A stretch of 64,000 bases of DNA, taken from Collinsella sp. Its GTDB lineage: Bacteria; Actinomycetota; Coriobacteriia; Coriobacteriales; Coriobacteriaceae. Below the pieces are notes generated by a model that was not told where the DNA came from, made no database searches, and worked only from the letters and a program-made list of their open reading frames with translations. Below, in pieces: positions 17,745 through 26,610 of the stretch (its first letter is position 1; every line of letters starts with the position of its first letter). The position numbers were made by a program, and so were the translations under genes. The stretch covers positions 124,001 through 188,000 of the forward strand of contig DXLU01000031.1 of the NCBI GenBank assembly GCA_019414565.1, in the 5' to 3' direction.

Positions 17745-18566
17745 CTACAGCAGATGTTCCTCGATAAAGATCGCAATGCCGTCTTTGTCGTTGCTCGCGG
17801 TTACAAAGTCGGCGGCGGCACGGGTGGCGTCGCTGCCATTTGCCATGGCCACGCCCACGCCGGCGTCGGCCACCATGCAGGTGTCGTTGTCGGCATCGCC
17901 AAACACGCAGATGTTCTGGAGCTCCATGCCGTTGAGCTCCGCCACGCGCACAAGGCCGCGCGTCTTGGACACGCGCGGATCCATGAATTCGTAGAGTCGC
18001 TGCGTAGTCTGTAGAGCAGCCGCCTTAACGGTGTCGTCGGCGAACGTCGACGCTCGCTCGATGACCTGCGGCATCACCTCGGGCGCCATGGTAAACATCA
18101 CCTTGGTCTGCGGCTCGCGCAAAAACTCGGCAAAGTCGACCACCTGGTAGGGCACGCCGTCGACACGCGACAGGTGCTCGACGCATGCATTGCTCTCGGG
18201 CACATAGAGCACGCCGTCTCGGGGGCAAACGGGCGTTGCCGGCAGGTCAGCCATGTACTTACAGATGCGCGCGATGGTCTCGCCTGGCAGCGGGTAGCTC
18301 AGCTCGTTGGTGTCGTGCGCGCGGTCGATAACCTCGGCACCACCGCAGCCCACGAGCACGTCCACCAGGCCTTCGATGCCCCAGAGCTCGTACATGGCCT
18401 CGGTCGCGTGGGCGTCGCGCCCGGTGCACAGGCCAAAGAGCACGCCGCGCTCGCGCAGGGCGCGGATCGCCGCCACGGTGCGCGGGGACACCGTGTGCTG
18501 GCTCGTGAGCAGCGTGCCGTCGATATCGCAGAACACGGCTTTGATGTGGCTGAAGGTGGTGTCCAT
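17745..18566 (-). CDS. Cof-type HAD hydrolase (sugar phosphatase-like)
   Basis: A 273-residue haloacid-dehalogenase phosphatase of the Cof/YkrA type (class IIB cap). Motif I is VFCDIDGTLLT with the nucleophile and acid/base aspartates, motif II is LCTGRD, and motif IV is FGDADNDTCMVADAG. A mobile cap fills the middle. These enzymes act on sugar phosphates, phosphorylated cofactors or similar; no substrate can be read from the sequence. The ATG at 18566 has AAAGG upstream. In-frame codons further upstream fall into two palindromic repeats and are not coding. It stands alone between repeats. Confidence 0.88.
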   Translation of the reverse strand: MDTTFSHIKAVFCDIDGTLLTSQHTVSPRTVAAIRALRERGVLFGLCTGRDAHATEAMYELWGIEGLVDVLVGCGGAEVIDRAHDTNELSYPLPGETIARICKYMADLPATPVCPRDGVLYVPESNACVEHLSRVDGVPYQVVDFAEFLREPQTKVMFTMAPEVMPQVIERASTFADDTVKAAALQTTQRLYEFMDPRVSKTRGLVRVAELNGMELQNICVFGDADNDTCMVADAGVGVAMANGSDATRAAADFVTASNDKDGIAIFIEEHLL

Positions 18567-18660
18567 GGGAGCCTTTCTGGGTTGTGCGGCGGTGTGGGGT
18601 GCGGTCGTGAACGGCGTACATGGTATACCAAGGCACAGGCGCGGCCCGTCAAAGCAAAAA

Positions 18661-18693
18661 CCACCACAAAGGTGCCTGGCCCCTTTGTGGTGG
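18661..18693. repeat. CCACCACAAAGG hairpin, family B, copy 3
   Basis: Perfect 12-bp arms CCACCACAAAGG/CCTTTGTGGTGG around TGCCTGGCC. It lies 15 bp from family A copy 2, so the two families occur as a pair here as they do at 8266-8375. Confidence 0.9.
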
Positions 18694-18708
18694 CAGGATC
18701 CGCGGCGC

Positions 18709-18773
18709 AAACCATCACAACATTCGACGTTTTTCGGCATAATCGCGATTTTCATCGAATGTTGGGACGGTTT
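18709..18773. repeat. 65-bp palindromic repeat, family A, copy 2
   Basis: Left arm AAACCATCACAACATTCGA at 18709-18727; right arm 18755-18773 with two substitutions. It lies about 35 bp past the stop of the minus-strand MFS gene. Confidence 0.88.
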
Positions 18774-18814
18774 CTTACCGCTTTCTTACCGGTTTCCTAC
18801 CGGTTTCTTACCGC
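18771..18814. repeat. Four 11-bp tandem repeats over the MFS stop codon
   Basis: TTTCTTACCGC/G is repeated at 18771, 18782, 18793 and 18804 with one substitution. The stop codon of the MFS gene lies in the fourth unit, so unit number changes would alter only the 3' untranslated end. Confidence 0.8.
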
Positions 18815-20088
18815 CTTGTGGCACGTTCCAAATGCCGACGTCCAAACAGCAGCAGCGACGCGGGAACCGCCGTCACGACCATGCCCGCCCCCACGAGTGT
18901 CCGTTGTACGCCAAATGTTGCCGCCAGCCACGGTGCAACCGCCAGAGGGGCCACGCCGGCGAACATATTGCCAAAGCCCATGACCGAGTTCACGCGGCCG
19001 AGTTGCTCGAGCGGCGCCGTCGTTTGCACGATGGTGTTGTGGAGCGGGTTGACGACACCCCAAGCTATGCCCAGGGCGACCTGGCCGACAAGGGCCACAC
19101 CCACGTACGGCGTCCCCACATAGAGCAGACTTCCCAGGCCCACGGACATAAGCGCCACGAGCAGCGTTTTAAGGTTGACCAGGCGCGGCGGCAGCCGGAG
19201 CGCAACCACGGCGCCCAGCACCGCGCCCACGCCCGAGGCAGAAGAGAGCCAGCCCATCCACTCAACGCCGACGTGTAGGACATCGCGATAGAAAAACGAC
19301 TCAAGCGGATCGAAGGCTCCGTAGCCAAAGTTCGAAAGAAAAATGATGCAAAACAGCAGGGCGAGGACGCTGTTGGTGAAGACTGTCTTGATGCTGGCTG
19401 CGAAGGTGACGCGGGAGGACGTGCTGGGGTTGGAGCTTTGTCCCGCACGCTCCCCTTCCTCTGCCGAATCGGCATCCGCATGCCCGGCGACATGGCTGGT
19501 CTGCGGCCTAAAGCCCCAACCGACGACGAACGCCAGCACGGTAAAGAGCATCATAAGCACGAAGACCGCGCGCGACGACGCAGCCGCAGCGACAAAGCCG
19601 CCCAGCGTGGGGCCAACAATGATGCTCACGTTTGAAAACATGGCGATGGCGGAGTTGATGTCTTTGAGCTCGACGGGGTCGTCGGTGAGGTAGGCCGGAT
19701 AGGACGTGGCGATGGGCTGGGCGAATCCCATCGTAAAGCCCAGAAACACCGCGCCGAGCAGGACGACGCCGGTCGCGCTACCAAAAGCGATGATTGCCGT
19801 GCCAGTTGCGAGAGCGCCGATGATGCTCAGCAAGAAATGGCGGCGCGGACCCCAGGCGTCGAGCTCCGCGCCACCCGCAAAGGATCCCAGGATCACAAAA
19901 ACGTTCATAAAGAGCACTGCCAGCGATGTCGCAACGACCGAAGCGTCGTCCGCATAGGTGAGCGTTCCGATGACGCCGATAAAATAACTGGTCTGAAAAC
20001 CGGTGTAGATGAGAAAGCGCATCGCCACCAGGCGTTTAGCCTGCGCGGACAGCGATGAGCGGACTTTTGGGAATACAAGCGTGGGCAT
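18808..20088 (-). CDS. MFS transporter
   Basis: A 426-residue, probably 12-helix major-facilitator protein. The first helices carry GFQTSYFIGVIGTL, and the loop between helices 2 and 3 has LDAWGPRRHFLL, the family's D-R/K-x-G-R-R-type motif A. A charged, Ser-rich central loop (SEEGERAGQSSNPS) separates the two halves. The ATG at 20088 has AGGAG five bases upstream; the longer ATG at 20151 has none. No substrate is indicated; it resembles drug/metabolite exporters more than sugar importers. It is monocistronic, with repeats on its 3' side. Confidence 0.85.
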   Translation of the reverse strand: MPTLVFPKVRSSLSAQAKRLVAMRFLIYTGFQTSYFIGVIGTLTYADDASVVATSLAVLFMNVFVILGSFAGGAELDAWGPRRHFLLSIIGALATGTAIIAFGSATGVVLLGAVFLGFTMGFAQPIATSYPAYLTDDPVELKDINSAIAMFSNVSIIVGPTLGGFVAAAASSRAVFVLMMLFTVLAFVVGWGFRPQTSHVAGHADADSAEEGERAGQSSNPSTSSRVTFAASIKTVFTNSVLALLFCIIFLSNFGYGAFDPLESFFYRDVLHVGVEWMGWLSSASGVGAVLGAVVALRLPPRLVNLKTLLVALMSVGLGSLLYVGTPYVGVALVGQVALGIAWGVVNPLHNTIVQTTAPLEQLGRVNSVMGFGNMFAGVAPLAVAPWLAATFGVQRTLVGAGMVVTAVPASLLLFGRRHLERATRR

Positions 20089-20261
20089 GGGTGCTCCTAA
20101 TCGCATACGAATAGCGGGCAGCGGCCATTCATCCGCTGTCCATTGGCTCAATCTATCCGTATGCCTGACTAGGGTCGCATCGAACCCCTTCCGTCTTTCC
20201 GTCCGTCATGAACTACTTGGTAGATTGTAAGGCATGTCCCACACATCTACTAAAACAAAAA

Positions 20262-20294
20262 CCACCACAAAGGTGCCTGGCCCCTTTGTGGTGG
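20262..20294. repeat. CCACCACAAAGG hairpin, family B, copy 4
   Basis: Perfect 12-bp arms, loop TGCCTGGCC. It lies 57 bp downstream of the moaC-mobB stop, behind that gene's terminator hairpin. Confidence 0.9.
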
Positions 20295-20309
20295 AAGTGA
20301 CGTTTGCCC

Positions 20310-20353
20310 AGATAAAACCTGCCAAAAAAACCTGTCCCTATTTGGCAGGTTTT
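20310..20353 (-). terminator. Terminator overlapping the moaC-mobB stop
   Basis: AAAACCTGCCAAA (20314-20326) and TTTGGCAGGTTTT (20341-20353) form a perfect 13-bp stem with CCTGTCCC in the loop, the motif also found in the family B loops. The stop codon lies in the stem. The minus strand runs on as TTTTATC. Confidence 0.7.
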
Positions 20354-21653
20354 AGGCCAGATGATCTTGGATGAGATCGCAGATGGCTCGGGCGTCGTTG
20401 ATGTTGATGGCTCGGGTCGCAAAGCCGGCGTCGAATGCTTGGCGTGCCAGGGCCTCGTTGCAGGCAAGGGCCAGCGTGTGGCCATCGACCAGGTCGAGCG
20501 AGCTCTTGCCGCGCAGACGGTCGACACCGGAGCGCGCGACGACGATGTTGTCGAAGCCCTCGGTCTTGTAGCCCTCGATGATCACCACGTCGACATCGTT
20601 GTAACGCGACAGCAGCTCGCGCGCGGGCATCTCGTCCTCCTCGCGCGTGTCGGCGTACTCCGCCCAGCGCGTGGCGCAGATGAGGCCCACGTGTTTGGAT
20701 CCGGCCTGGTGATGGCGCCAGGTGTCCTTAGCGGGTACATCGATATCAAAGCCGTGATGCCCATGATGCTTGAGCGAACCCACGCGCAGGCCGCGGCGGG
20801 TGAGCTCGGCGATAACCTTCTCGACGAGCGTGGTCTTGCCCGAGTTTTGGTAGCCGATAAACGCGATCGCGGGGACGGCCGGGGCGGGAGCGACGGACGC
20901 GGCGGCGACGGGTGCGCTCGCGGGAGCTTCGCCGTCGGCAGCGGCAGCCTCAGCAGCGGCCTGGCGTTCGGCACGATCCCACACACCCGAGCGGCCGCCT
21001 TCCTTGTGCAGCAGGCGAACGTCGACGATCTCCATGCCACGATCGACGGCCTTGCACATGTCATAGATCGTAAGGCACGCGGCACTCACGCCGGTCAGGG
21101 CCTCCATCTCGATACCCGTCTTGCCCGTTACGCCGGCCGTAACCAGCACGTGAAAGCCAACCTGCCCGTCCGCGCGCGGCGGCGCCCAGCCCTCGGGCAC
21201 GTCCTCGACAGGCGTCCCCGCCGGCGCGATGGGCGCAATGTCGCACTTGCTCTTGGTAATGAGCAACGGATGGCACATGGGAATGATGTCGCTCGTGCGT
21301 TTGATGGCCATGATGCCTGCCACGCGCGCGCAGGCAAGCACATCGCCCTTTTTGGCGCGGTCCTGCAGCACCATGGCCTGCGTCTCGGGGTGCATGAGGA
21401 TGGTGCCCTCGGCAATGGCGATGCGATGGGTCTCGGCCTTGTCGGACACGTCGACCATGCGTACCTCGCCCTTGGCATCCACGTGCGTCAGCTCGTCGCG
21501 ACGGGCGTCGCGGGCGGTGTCGGTGGCAGCGCTGACAGTCGGCCGCGCGGACGCGTCGGCATCGCCAGCATTCGCCGCGGCTGAAGCTTTATGGGCAGAC
21601 ATCGCGGCCCTGCGAGCGGCCTTGGTGGCATCGGCGTACCTGCTCTTGGCCAT
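20352..21653 (-). CDS. moaC: MoaC-MobB fusion, molybdenum cofactor synthesis
   Basis: A 433-residue protein joining two Moco enzymes. Residues 1-70 are an Ala-rich extension. Residues 75-235 are MoaC, which with MoaA makes cyclic pyranopterin monophosphate; the motifs are IPMCHPLLI and EALTGVSAACLTIYDM. An Ala/Pro linker (about 240-275) leads to MobB (about 280-433) with the P-loop GYQNSGKTTL, a GTP-binding adaptor for guanine-dinucleotide cofactor assembly. The two steps are not adjacent in the pathway, so the fusion is unusual. The ATG at 21653 has GGAGG eight bases upstream. It lies 4 bp after moaA in the same operon. The mogA/moeA and moaDE genes are not in the window. Confidence 0.93.
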   Translation of the reverse strand: MAKSRYADATKAARRAAMSAHKASAAANAGDADASARPTVSAATDTARDARRDELTHVDAKGEVRMVDVSDKAETHRIAIAEGTILMHPETQAMVLQDRAKKGDVLACARVAGIMAIKRTSDIIPMCHPLLITKSKCDIAPIAPAGTPVEDVPEGWAPPRADGQVGFHVLVTAGVTGKTGIEMEALTGVSAACLTIYDMCKAVDRGMEIVDVRLLHKEGGRSGVWDRAERQAAAEAAAADGEAPASAPVAAASVAPAPAVPAIAFIGYQNSGKTTLVEKVIAELTRRGLRVGSLKHHGHHGFDIDVPAKDTWRHHQAGSKHVGLICATRWAEYADTREEDEMPARELLSRYNDVDVVIIEGYKTEGFDNIVVARSGVDRLRGKSSLDLVDGHTLALACNEALARQAFDAGFATRAININDARAICDLIQDHLA

Positions 21654-21657
21654 ATGA

Positions 21658-22713
21658 TCATCCTCCGATTTGGGACATAAATCGTTGCGTGCCCTCAATT
21701 ATCGCGTGTTCCTGCGGTTTGTGGGCCACGGCATCGCGCCAAATCGAAAGTACCTGCATATCATCACCACGGCGCAACGCCTCGCGCACCGAATACTCGG
21801 CATCGCTGAACAGGCACGGACGCACGTTGCCATCGGCCGTCAGGCGCAGGCGGTTGCAGCTCGCGCAAAAATGGTTGGACATGGCGCTGATGAAGCCGAC
21901 CGTTCCCGCCGCGCCCGGAAAGCGCCAATAGCGCGCGGGGCCCGCGCCGGCAGGAGCGTCGGTGATGTCAAGCGGTTCGAGCTCGCCCAGACCCATCGCG
22001 GCGGCCCCGGCATTGACGCGCGCCCGCAGCTCGTCGCTCGGCACGCTGTCGCTCGCATCCCACAACTCGGGGTTGAGCGTGGGTGCGTGAGGGTCCACGG
22101 CGCAATGCGAGCTCGTGCGCTCGTCGCCAATGGGCATGTATTCGATAAAGCGCAGGTGGATGGGGCGATCGAGCGTGAGCCGCGCAAGGGCCGCCACATC
22201 CTGGTTGAGTCGGCGCACCACAACGCAGTTGACCTTAACGGGTTCAAAGCCCCAAGCCAGCGCCGCGTCGATGCCAACCATGGTCTGCTCGAGCCGGCCC
22301 AGGCGCGTGATCTTTCCAAAGAGCGTAGGGTCGAGCGTGTCGAGCGAGATATTGACGCGGTTAAGCCCGGCATCTTTGAGCTGCGGCGCCAGCTTGGGCA
22401 GCAGGGCACCGTTGGTGGTGAGCGAGATGTCCTCGATCTGCGGAATCGCGCGGATGTCGCGAATGAGCGGGATGATACGGCGACTGACCAGCGGCTCGCC
22501 GCCCGTCAGGCGTACGCGGCGAATGCCCTCCCCCGCTACCAAGCGCACAAAGCGGGCGATTTCCTCGGCGCTGAGCAGCTCGTCGTGTGCACGGGGCGCC
22601 ACGCCATCGGCCGGCATGCAGTAAATGCAGCGGAAATTGCACTTGTCGGTAACGGCAATGCGCAGGTAGTTGATATCGCGGCCAAAGCCGTCATGTTGCA
22701 CGTGCCCGTCCAC
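21658..22713 (-). CDS. moaA: GTP 3',8-cyclase MoaA
   Basis: A radical-SAM enzyme that converts GTP to 3',8-cyclo-H2GTP, the first step of molybdenum cofactor synthesis. The N-terminal cluster motif CNFRCIYC, the SAM-binding RLTGGEP and the C-terminal second-cluster cysteines (CASCNRLRLTADG...PCLF) are all present. At 351 residues it is of normal length with a short insertion around DPHAPTLNPEL. The start is GTG at 22713 with GGGGAGGG six bases upstream. It is cotranscribed with the moaC-mobB fusion. I see no recognisable Moco riboswitch in the 230-bp upstream gap, which holds family A copy 3. Confidence 0.95.
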   Translation of the reverse strand: MDGHVQHDGFGRDINYLRIAVTDKCNFRCIYCMPADGVAPRAHDELLSAEEIARFVRLVAGEGIRRVRLTGGEPLVSRRIIPLIRDIRAIPQIEDISLTTNGALLPKLAPQLKDAGLNRVNISLDTLDPTLFGKITRLGRLEQTMVGIDAALAWGFEPVKVNCVVVRRLNQDVAALARLTLDRPIHLRFIEYMPIGDERTSSHCAVDPHAPTLNPELWDASDSVPSDELRARVNAGAAAMGLGELEPLDITDAPAGAGPARYWRFPGAAGTVGFISAMSNHFCASCNRLRLTADGNVRPCLFSDAEYSVREALRRGDDMQVLSIWRDAVAHKPQEHAIIEGTQRFMSQIGG

Positions 22714-22845
22714 GCAACCCTCCCCTCACGCGGCGTTTTATTCTTCGGAAAACATAATACCCCACGAGAGAATCATGCCGACACCCGTACGACAGGACGG
22801 GTCGCTTCGAGCAAAACGGACTTCCCAAGCCCATCCTCAGCATAC

Positions 22846-22910
22846 AAACCATCACAACATTCGATGCTTTTCCCGATTTTGGCGAAAAACGTCGAATGTT
22901 GTGATGGTTT
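22846..22910. repeat. 65-bp palindromic repeat, family A, copy 3
   Basis: Perfect 19-bp arms (22846-22864 and 22892-22910) around a 27-bp interior. It lies 38 bp after the end of the minus-strand DUF559-type gene. Confidence 0.92.
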
Positions 22911-22947
22911 GCCTGTCCATGGCACCCCGTAGAAGGACCAAGCGCCC

Positions 22948-23986
22948 CTAAAGACCGCCGTCCCAGTGCCGAATCACGAATTCTCGCAGGTCGTTCTGCC
23001 GCTTTTGGAACGCTTCGCTTCGGTCGCACTTGAGACCCATAGCGAGTGCGACAGCGTTCATCGCCCGGTGTAATTGCAGCTGGTGGGCAAACTGAGTCCC
23101 GGTGAGGACGATCATCCTAAAGCCCAGCGCGCTCAGCACGGTCATGCGCTCCGCATCCGACGCACTGCGCTGTTTATCAAGATGGTCCGAGCCGTTGTAT
23201 TCAATCCCCGTACCGCTCGCAGGCGCATATACATCGATCTCGAAATACCCGGCCTTAGCGAGATACTTGAACTCGTTGGGAACATCGACCCGATGGTTGA
23301 GCTCGATCTTGACGTATCCCAGCCCGCCCTGGGAACGTTTTGCTACGACCATGATTGCGGTGGCCGTCTCCATGGGCGATCGCGCGCCATCGTGCACGCG
23401 CTTGAGCACGGCGGCCGCGCGTACAGCCCCCCTGACGAGATCGGTTCTCATTGCAATAGGCAATCAAGTCGGCAACGGTATACCTCTGCCCCATCTCAAT
23501 ATAATCGCCTGTCGACAGATGATTCAAATGGTATCGGGCGCAGATTTCGTAGCCATATTCCAGCTGCCCGGGCTCGCTCATCCACGAACCCGCTTGGACA
23601 AAGCACATGGCCTCATCAACCACCAGAAGGCCCTCCGCCACCTCGATAAGATGGCCCGGAGGTACCGGTGCCCCAAACACGTGGCACCTAAATCCAGCCG
23701 GCGTCGAGCGCTCAAAATCGAAGTTGACGAGCGTGTCGATATGATCGAGCTCTTCTCGTGGAATACCAAGCGCAACCAGATAGTCGGTAACGATCCCAAC
23801 TGCCGTTGAAGCCCTCAGCCCCTTGGCATCGAGTCCCAATTCGGACAGGCTCGCGGTCGGCTCCGCCTCGTTAGCAAGCGAGTCCTCATCGCATAGGCTG
23901 CTTGCTCGCGAGAGCGGCTCGGACGGGCGCGCCACGTTGTGGTACAGCCAGGCAGTCTTATGGGACAGGACGATCGGCAGGTCCAT
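22948..23986 (-). pseudogene. DUF559-type endonuclease-domain protein, frameshifted
   Basis: The ATG at 23986 has GGAGGG four bases upstream. The first frame (to about 23432) and a second frame (to 22948) together give a 345-residue protein if one G is removed from a run of six at 23427-23432, yielding SRQGAVRAAAVL. The N-terminal half resembles the AbiEi-like/DUF559 proteins of actinobacteria. The C-terminal part carries a Vsr/PD-(D/E)XK-like core: IEYNGSDHLD, DAERMTVLSALGFRMIVLTG. These proteins are abundant orphans in the class, of unknown role, possibly nucleases in defence or mobile-element biology. As sequenced it is broken; error, decay or tract-length switching are all possible. Confidence 0.7.
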
Positions 23987-24087
23987 GAGCCCTCCAATGG
24001 AGTCGGATAACCAACCTTATTCCCCCGCTCACGGGTCCGCACACCTTCGTGCGCAAGAAAGCGAATCCACCCGATCGAGTGGCAGAA

Positions 24088-24152
24088 AAACCATCACAAC
24101 ATTCGATGCTTTTCCCGTTTTTGGCAAAAAACGTCGAATGTTGTGATGGTTT
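24088..24152. repeat. 65-bp palindromic repeat, family A, copy 4
   Basis: Perfect arms 24088-24106 and 24134-24152. Unlike the other three copies it lies between divergent genes (the DUF559-type gene and MATE), so it is upstream of both. The rest of 23987-24302 shows no gene; TTGACTCTACAATCGTTGTAGGG at 24231-24253 includes a small dyad near the MATE start. Confidence 0.9.
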
Positions 24153-24302
24153 GAGGCGAGGTGAGGGGCACGGAGGGTCAAAGCATCGTGCTTGGAGCGT
24201 GACTTTTTTCTCCCCGCCGCCAACACAAACCTTGACTCTACAATCGTTGTAGGGTTTTCACTACACTGGTACGTAAACAGACCAAGCCAGAAAGCCCCGC
24301 CC

Positions 24303-25649
24303 ATGGAACACGACCTCACACGCGGCAATGTCCTTAAGACCATCGCGGTCTTTGCCCTGCCTTATATGCTCTCGTACTTTTTGCAGATGCTCTACGGCAT
24401 GGCCGACCTGTACATGATGGGGCAGTTTAGCGGCGCCGCCGGCATCACCGCCGTGGGCAACGGCGCGCAGACGCTCTATATCATTACCGTGACGCTCGTG
24501 GGCCTGGCCATGGGAACGACGGTTATCGTCGGCCACGCCGTGGGTTCGCGTCGGTTTGACCGCGCCGAGACCGCCATCGGCAACACCATCACGCTCTTTA
24601 TGGGTGTCTCGGTGGTGCTGGCCGCTGTCCTGCTCGCACTGTGTCCGCAGATTGTGGCACTCATTGGCACGCCGGCCGAAGCGGTCGAAGGAACCGCCGC
24701 CTACCTGCGTATCTGCTTTATGGGCATTCCCTTTATCGCCGCGTACAACATCCTCTCGGCCATCTTTCGCGGCCTAGGCGATTCGCGCTCGCCCATGTAC
24801 GTGATTGGCGTGGCATGCATCATCAACATCGCGCTTGATTTTCTGTTTATCGGTCACATGGGACTCGGCCCCGTGGGTGCGGCGCTCGGCACGGTAACCG
24901 CCCAGACGGCAAGCGTTGCCCTCGCGCTCGTGTGGCTCAAGAGCCGCCGCACGCACATTCACCTCAAGCGCAGCGACCTGCGCCCCCAGCCCGAAGTGCT
25001 CGGTAGCATTCTTAAGATCGGCGTGCCCGTAGCCGTGCAGGACGGCTGCATCCAGGTGGCGTTTATGTTCATCACCGTCATCGCCAACCACCGCGGCCTG
25101 GTTGATGCCGCCGCCGTGGGCTTGGTCGAGAAGATGATCAGCTTTTTGTTCATTGTGCCGAGTTCCATGGGTGCCACCGTCAGCGCACTCACGGCGCAAA
25201 ACGCCGGCGCGGGCAAGGGCGACCGCGCGCGTCAGGTACTCAAGGACGCCATGACGATCTCGGTGGTGTACGGCTGCCTGATCACGGTGCTGATGTGGCT
25301 GGTGGCACCGGCGTTTATCGGCTTTTTTGCCAAGGACCCCGCGGTGGTCGCCGCCGGTACTGGCTATATGCACAGTTATATTTTCGACGCGATTTTTGCC
25401 GGCATCCACATTTGCTTTAGCGGCTTTTTCGCTGCATACGGCAAGAGCTACATCGGCTTTGCGCACAACGTGCTGGCCGTGGCGCTCATTCGCGTGCCGG
25501 GCGCGTGGCTGCTGTCGAACGCCTATTCCGACACGCTGTTTCCCATGGGCATCGCCTCACCGTGCGGGTCGATTCTGTCGGCGACCATCTGCGTGATTGC
25601 ATTTACCGTGCTCAACCGCCGCGGAACTTTTGACAAGCTGGTGGCGTAG
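24303..25649 (+). CDS. MATE family efflux transporter
   Basis: A 448-residue multidrug and toxic-compound extrusion protein with twelve predicted membrane helices in two halves. Typical sequence includes MLYGMADLYMMGQFSG in helix 1-2, TLVGLAMGTTVIVGHAVG, and in the second half EKMISFLFIVPSSMGATVSALTAQNAGAG. These pumps exchange sodium or protons for cationic drugs and metabolites. I start at the ATG at 24303, where the protein matches the family N-terminus (EHDLTRGNVLKTI); an AGAAAG lies about 10 bases upstream. The MerR-type gene 54 bp downstream on the same strand is its probable regulator. Confidence 0.93.
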   Translation: MEHDLTRGNVLKTIAVFALPYMLSYFLQMLYGMADLYMMGQFSGAAGITAVGNGAQTLYIITVTLVGLAMGTTVIVGHAVGSRRFDRAETAIGNTITLFMGVSVVLAAVLLALCPQIVALIGTPAEAVEGTAAYLRICFMGIPFIAAYNILSAIFRGLGDSRSPMYVIGVACIINIALDFLFIGHMGLGPVGAALGTVTAQTASVALALVWLKSRRTHIHLKRSDLRPQPEVLGSILKIGVPVAVQDGCIQVAFMFITVIANHRGLVDAAAVGLVEKMISFLFIVPSSMGATVSALTAQNAGAGKGDRARQVLKDAMTISVVYGCLITVLMWLVAPAFIGFFAKDPAVVAAGTGYMHSYIFDAIFAGIHICFSGFFAAYGKSYIGFAHNVLAVALIRVPGAWLLSNAYSDTLFPMGIASPCGSILSATICVIAFTVLNRRGTFDKLVA

Positions 25650-25703
25650 CGAGGCGACGCAGGCCTAGCGCCTCTCCCCTGTTTTACCGAAAGGAGCGGT
25701 CCT

Positions 25704-26552
25704 GTGACCGACATGCCAAGCGAACACACCGAGGGCCTGCTCCGCATTGGCGAGGTGGCGCGCTTGCTCAATTTGAGCGTGGGCACACTGCGCCATTACG
25801 AACAGATGGGGCTATTGGAGCCGGCATATGTCGATCCGACGAGCGGGTACCGCTACTACGGATCCCGGCAGCTCTCCACCCTCAACACCATCGGCAACCT
25901 GCGCGTTCTCGACTTGCCGTTGGCGCAAATTCGCGAGTTTGTCACTACGCGCGATATGGATTTGATGCAACGGCAACTGACCAAGCAACAGGAGTTAATT
26001 GAGCACAGGCGGCGTGAGTTGGAGCGCATGTCGCGCAAGATTGACCAGCGGCTTGCCTTGCTTCATGGCGCTTTGAATGCTGATCTCGACACCATTAGCG
26101 AAATCGAGGAACCCGAACTTCGCTGCGCCACGCTGCACGAGCGCGTCAATCCCACCGACGCCTATTCGCTGGGATGGCATATCCGCCAGCTTCAGCAGGG
26201 GCAGCACGAAACCTTTGCCTATCTGGGCAATCTGGGTGTGGGTATCGCGCCCGAACGCCTGGCAGCCGGTGACTTTAATGGCTACGACGAGGTCTTTCTG
26301 CTGCTCGATGACACCGATGATTACTTGGGCGATGTTGAGACGCGACCTGCCGCGCGCTGCCTGACCATAAGCTTCCGCGGCACGCACGGGCAAGCAGCCC
26401 CACGCTACGAGCAGCTGCTCAGCTATATGCGCGAGCACGGCCTGGCACCCGCCGGTCCCTCACGCGAGATCGCCCTCATCGATGACATCATCAGCGACGA
26501 CCCGGCAACCTACGTGACGCAGATCACGGTGCCCGTTTCCCCGTCCAAATAA
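25704..26552 (+). CDS. MerR family regulator with effector-binding domain
   Basis: A 282-residue BmrR-like regulator. The N-terminal winged helix reads LLRIGEVARLLNLSVGTLRHYEQMGLL and YRYYGSRQL. A long coiled coil follows (about 80-120, RRRELERMSRKID), then a GyrI/BmrR-like effector domain (about 125-282). The start is GTG at 25704 with AAGGAG seven bases before it; the ATG four codons in lacks such spacing. Its position after a MATE pump suggests that it senses a drug or metabolite and controls that pump. A terminator hairpin follows immediately. Confidence 0.9.
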   Translation: MTDMPSEHTEGLLRIGEVARLLNLSVGTLRHYEQMGLLEPAYVDPTSGYRYYGSRQLSTLNTIGNLRVLDLPLAQIREFVTTRDMDLMQRQLTKQQELIEHRRRELERMSRKIDQRLALLHGALNADLDTISEIEEPELRCATLHERVNPTDAYSLGWHIRQLQQGQHETFAYLGNLGVGIAPERLAAGDFNGYDEVFLLLDDTDDYLGDVETRPAARCLTISFRGTHGQAAPRYEQLLSYMREHGLAPAGPSREIALIDDIISDDPATYVTQITVPVSPSK

Positions 26553-26553
26553 A

Positions 26554-26588
26554 ATCCGCCCGGAAGGCATCATGCTTTCCGGGCGGAT
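26554..26588. terminator. Bidirectional terminator between MerR gene and ligA
   Basis: ATCCGCCCGGAA and TTCCGGGCGGAT form a 12-bp perfect stem, extended by GCAT/ATGC. TCTTCAATTT follows on plus and a TTTTATTTGG run on minus, serving the convergent merR and ligA transcripts. Confidence 0.85.
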
Positions 26589-26610
26589 CTTCAATTTGGT
26601 TATCGATGCG

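Noticed and set aside
18567..18755. N-terminal extension of the HAD protein
   Set aside because: The in-frame extension reads through two dispersed repeats and lacks a ribosome site; the motif-bearing protein starts at 18566.
22714..22845. Molybdenum cofactor riboswitch before moaA
   Set aside because: No matching multi-stem architecture could be recognised in the short leader; only a family A palindrome further upstream.
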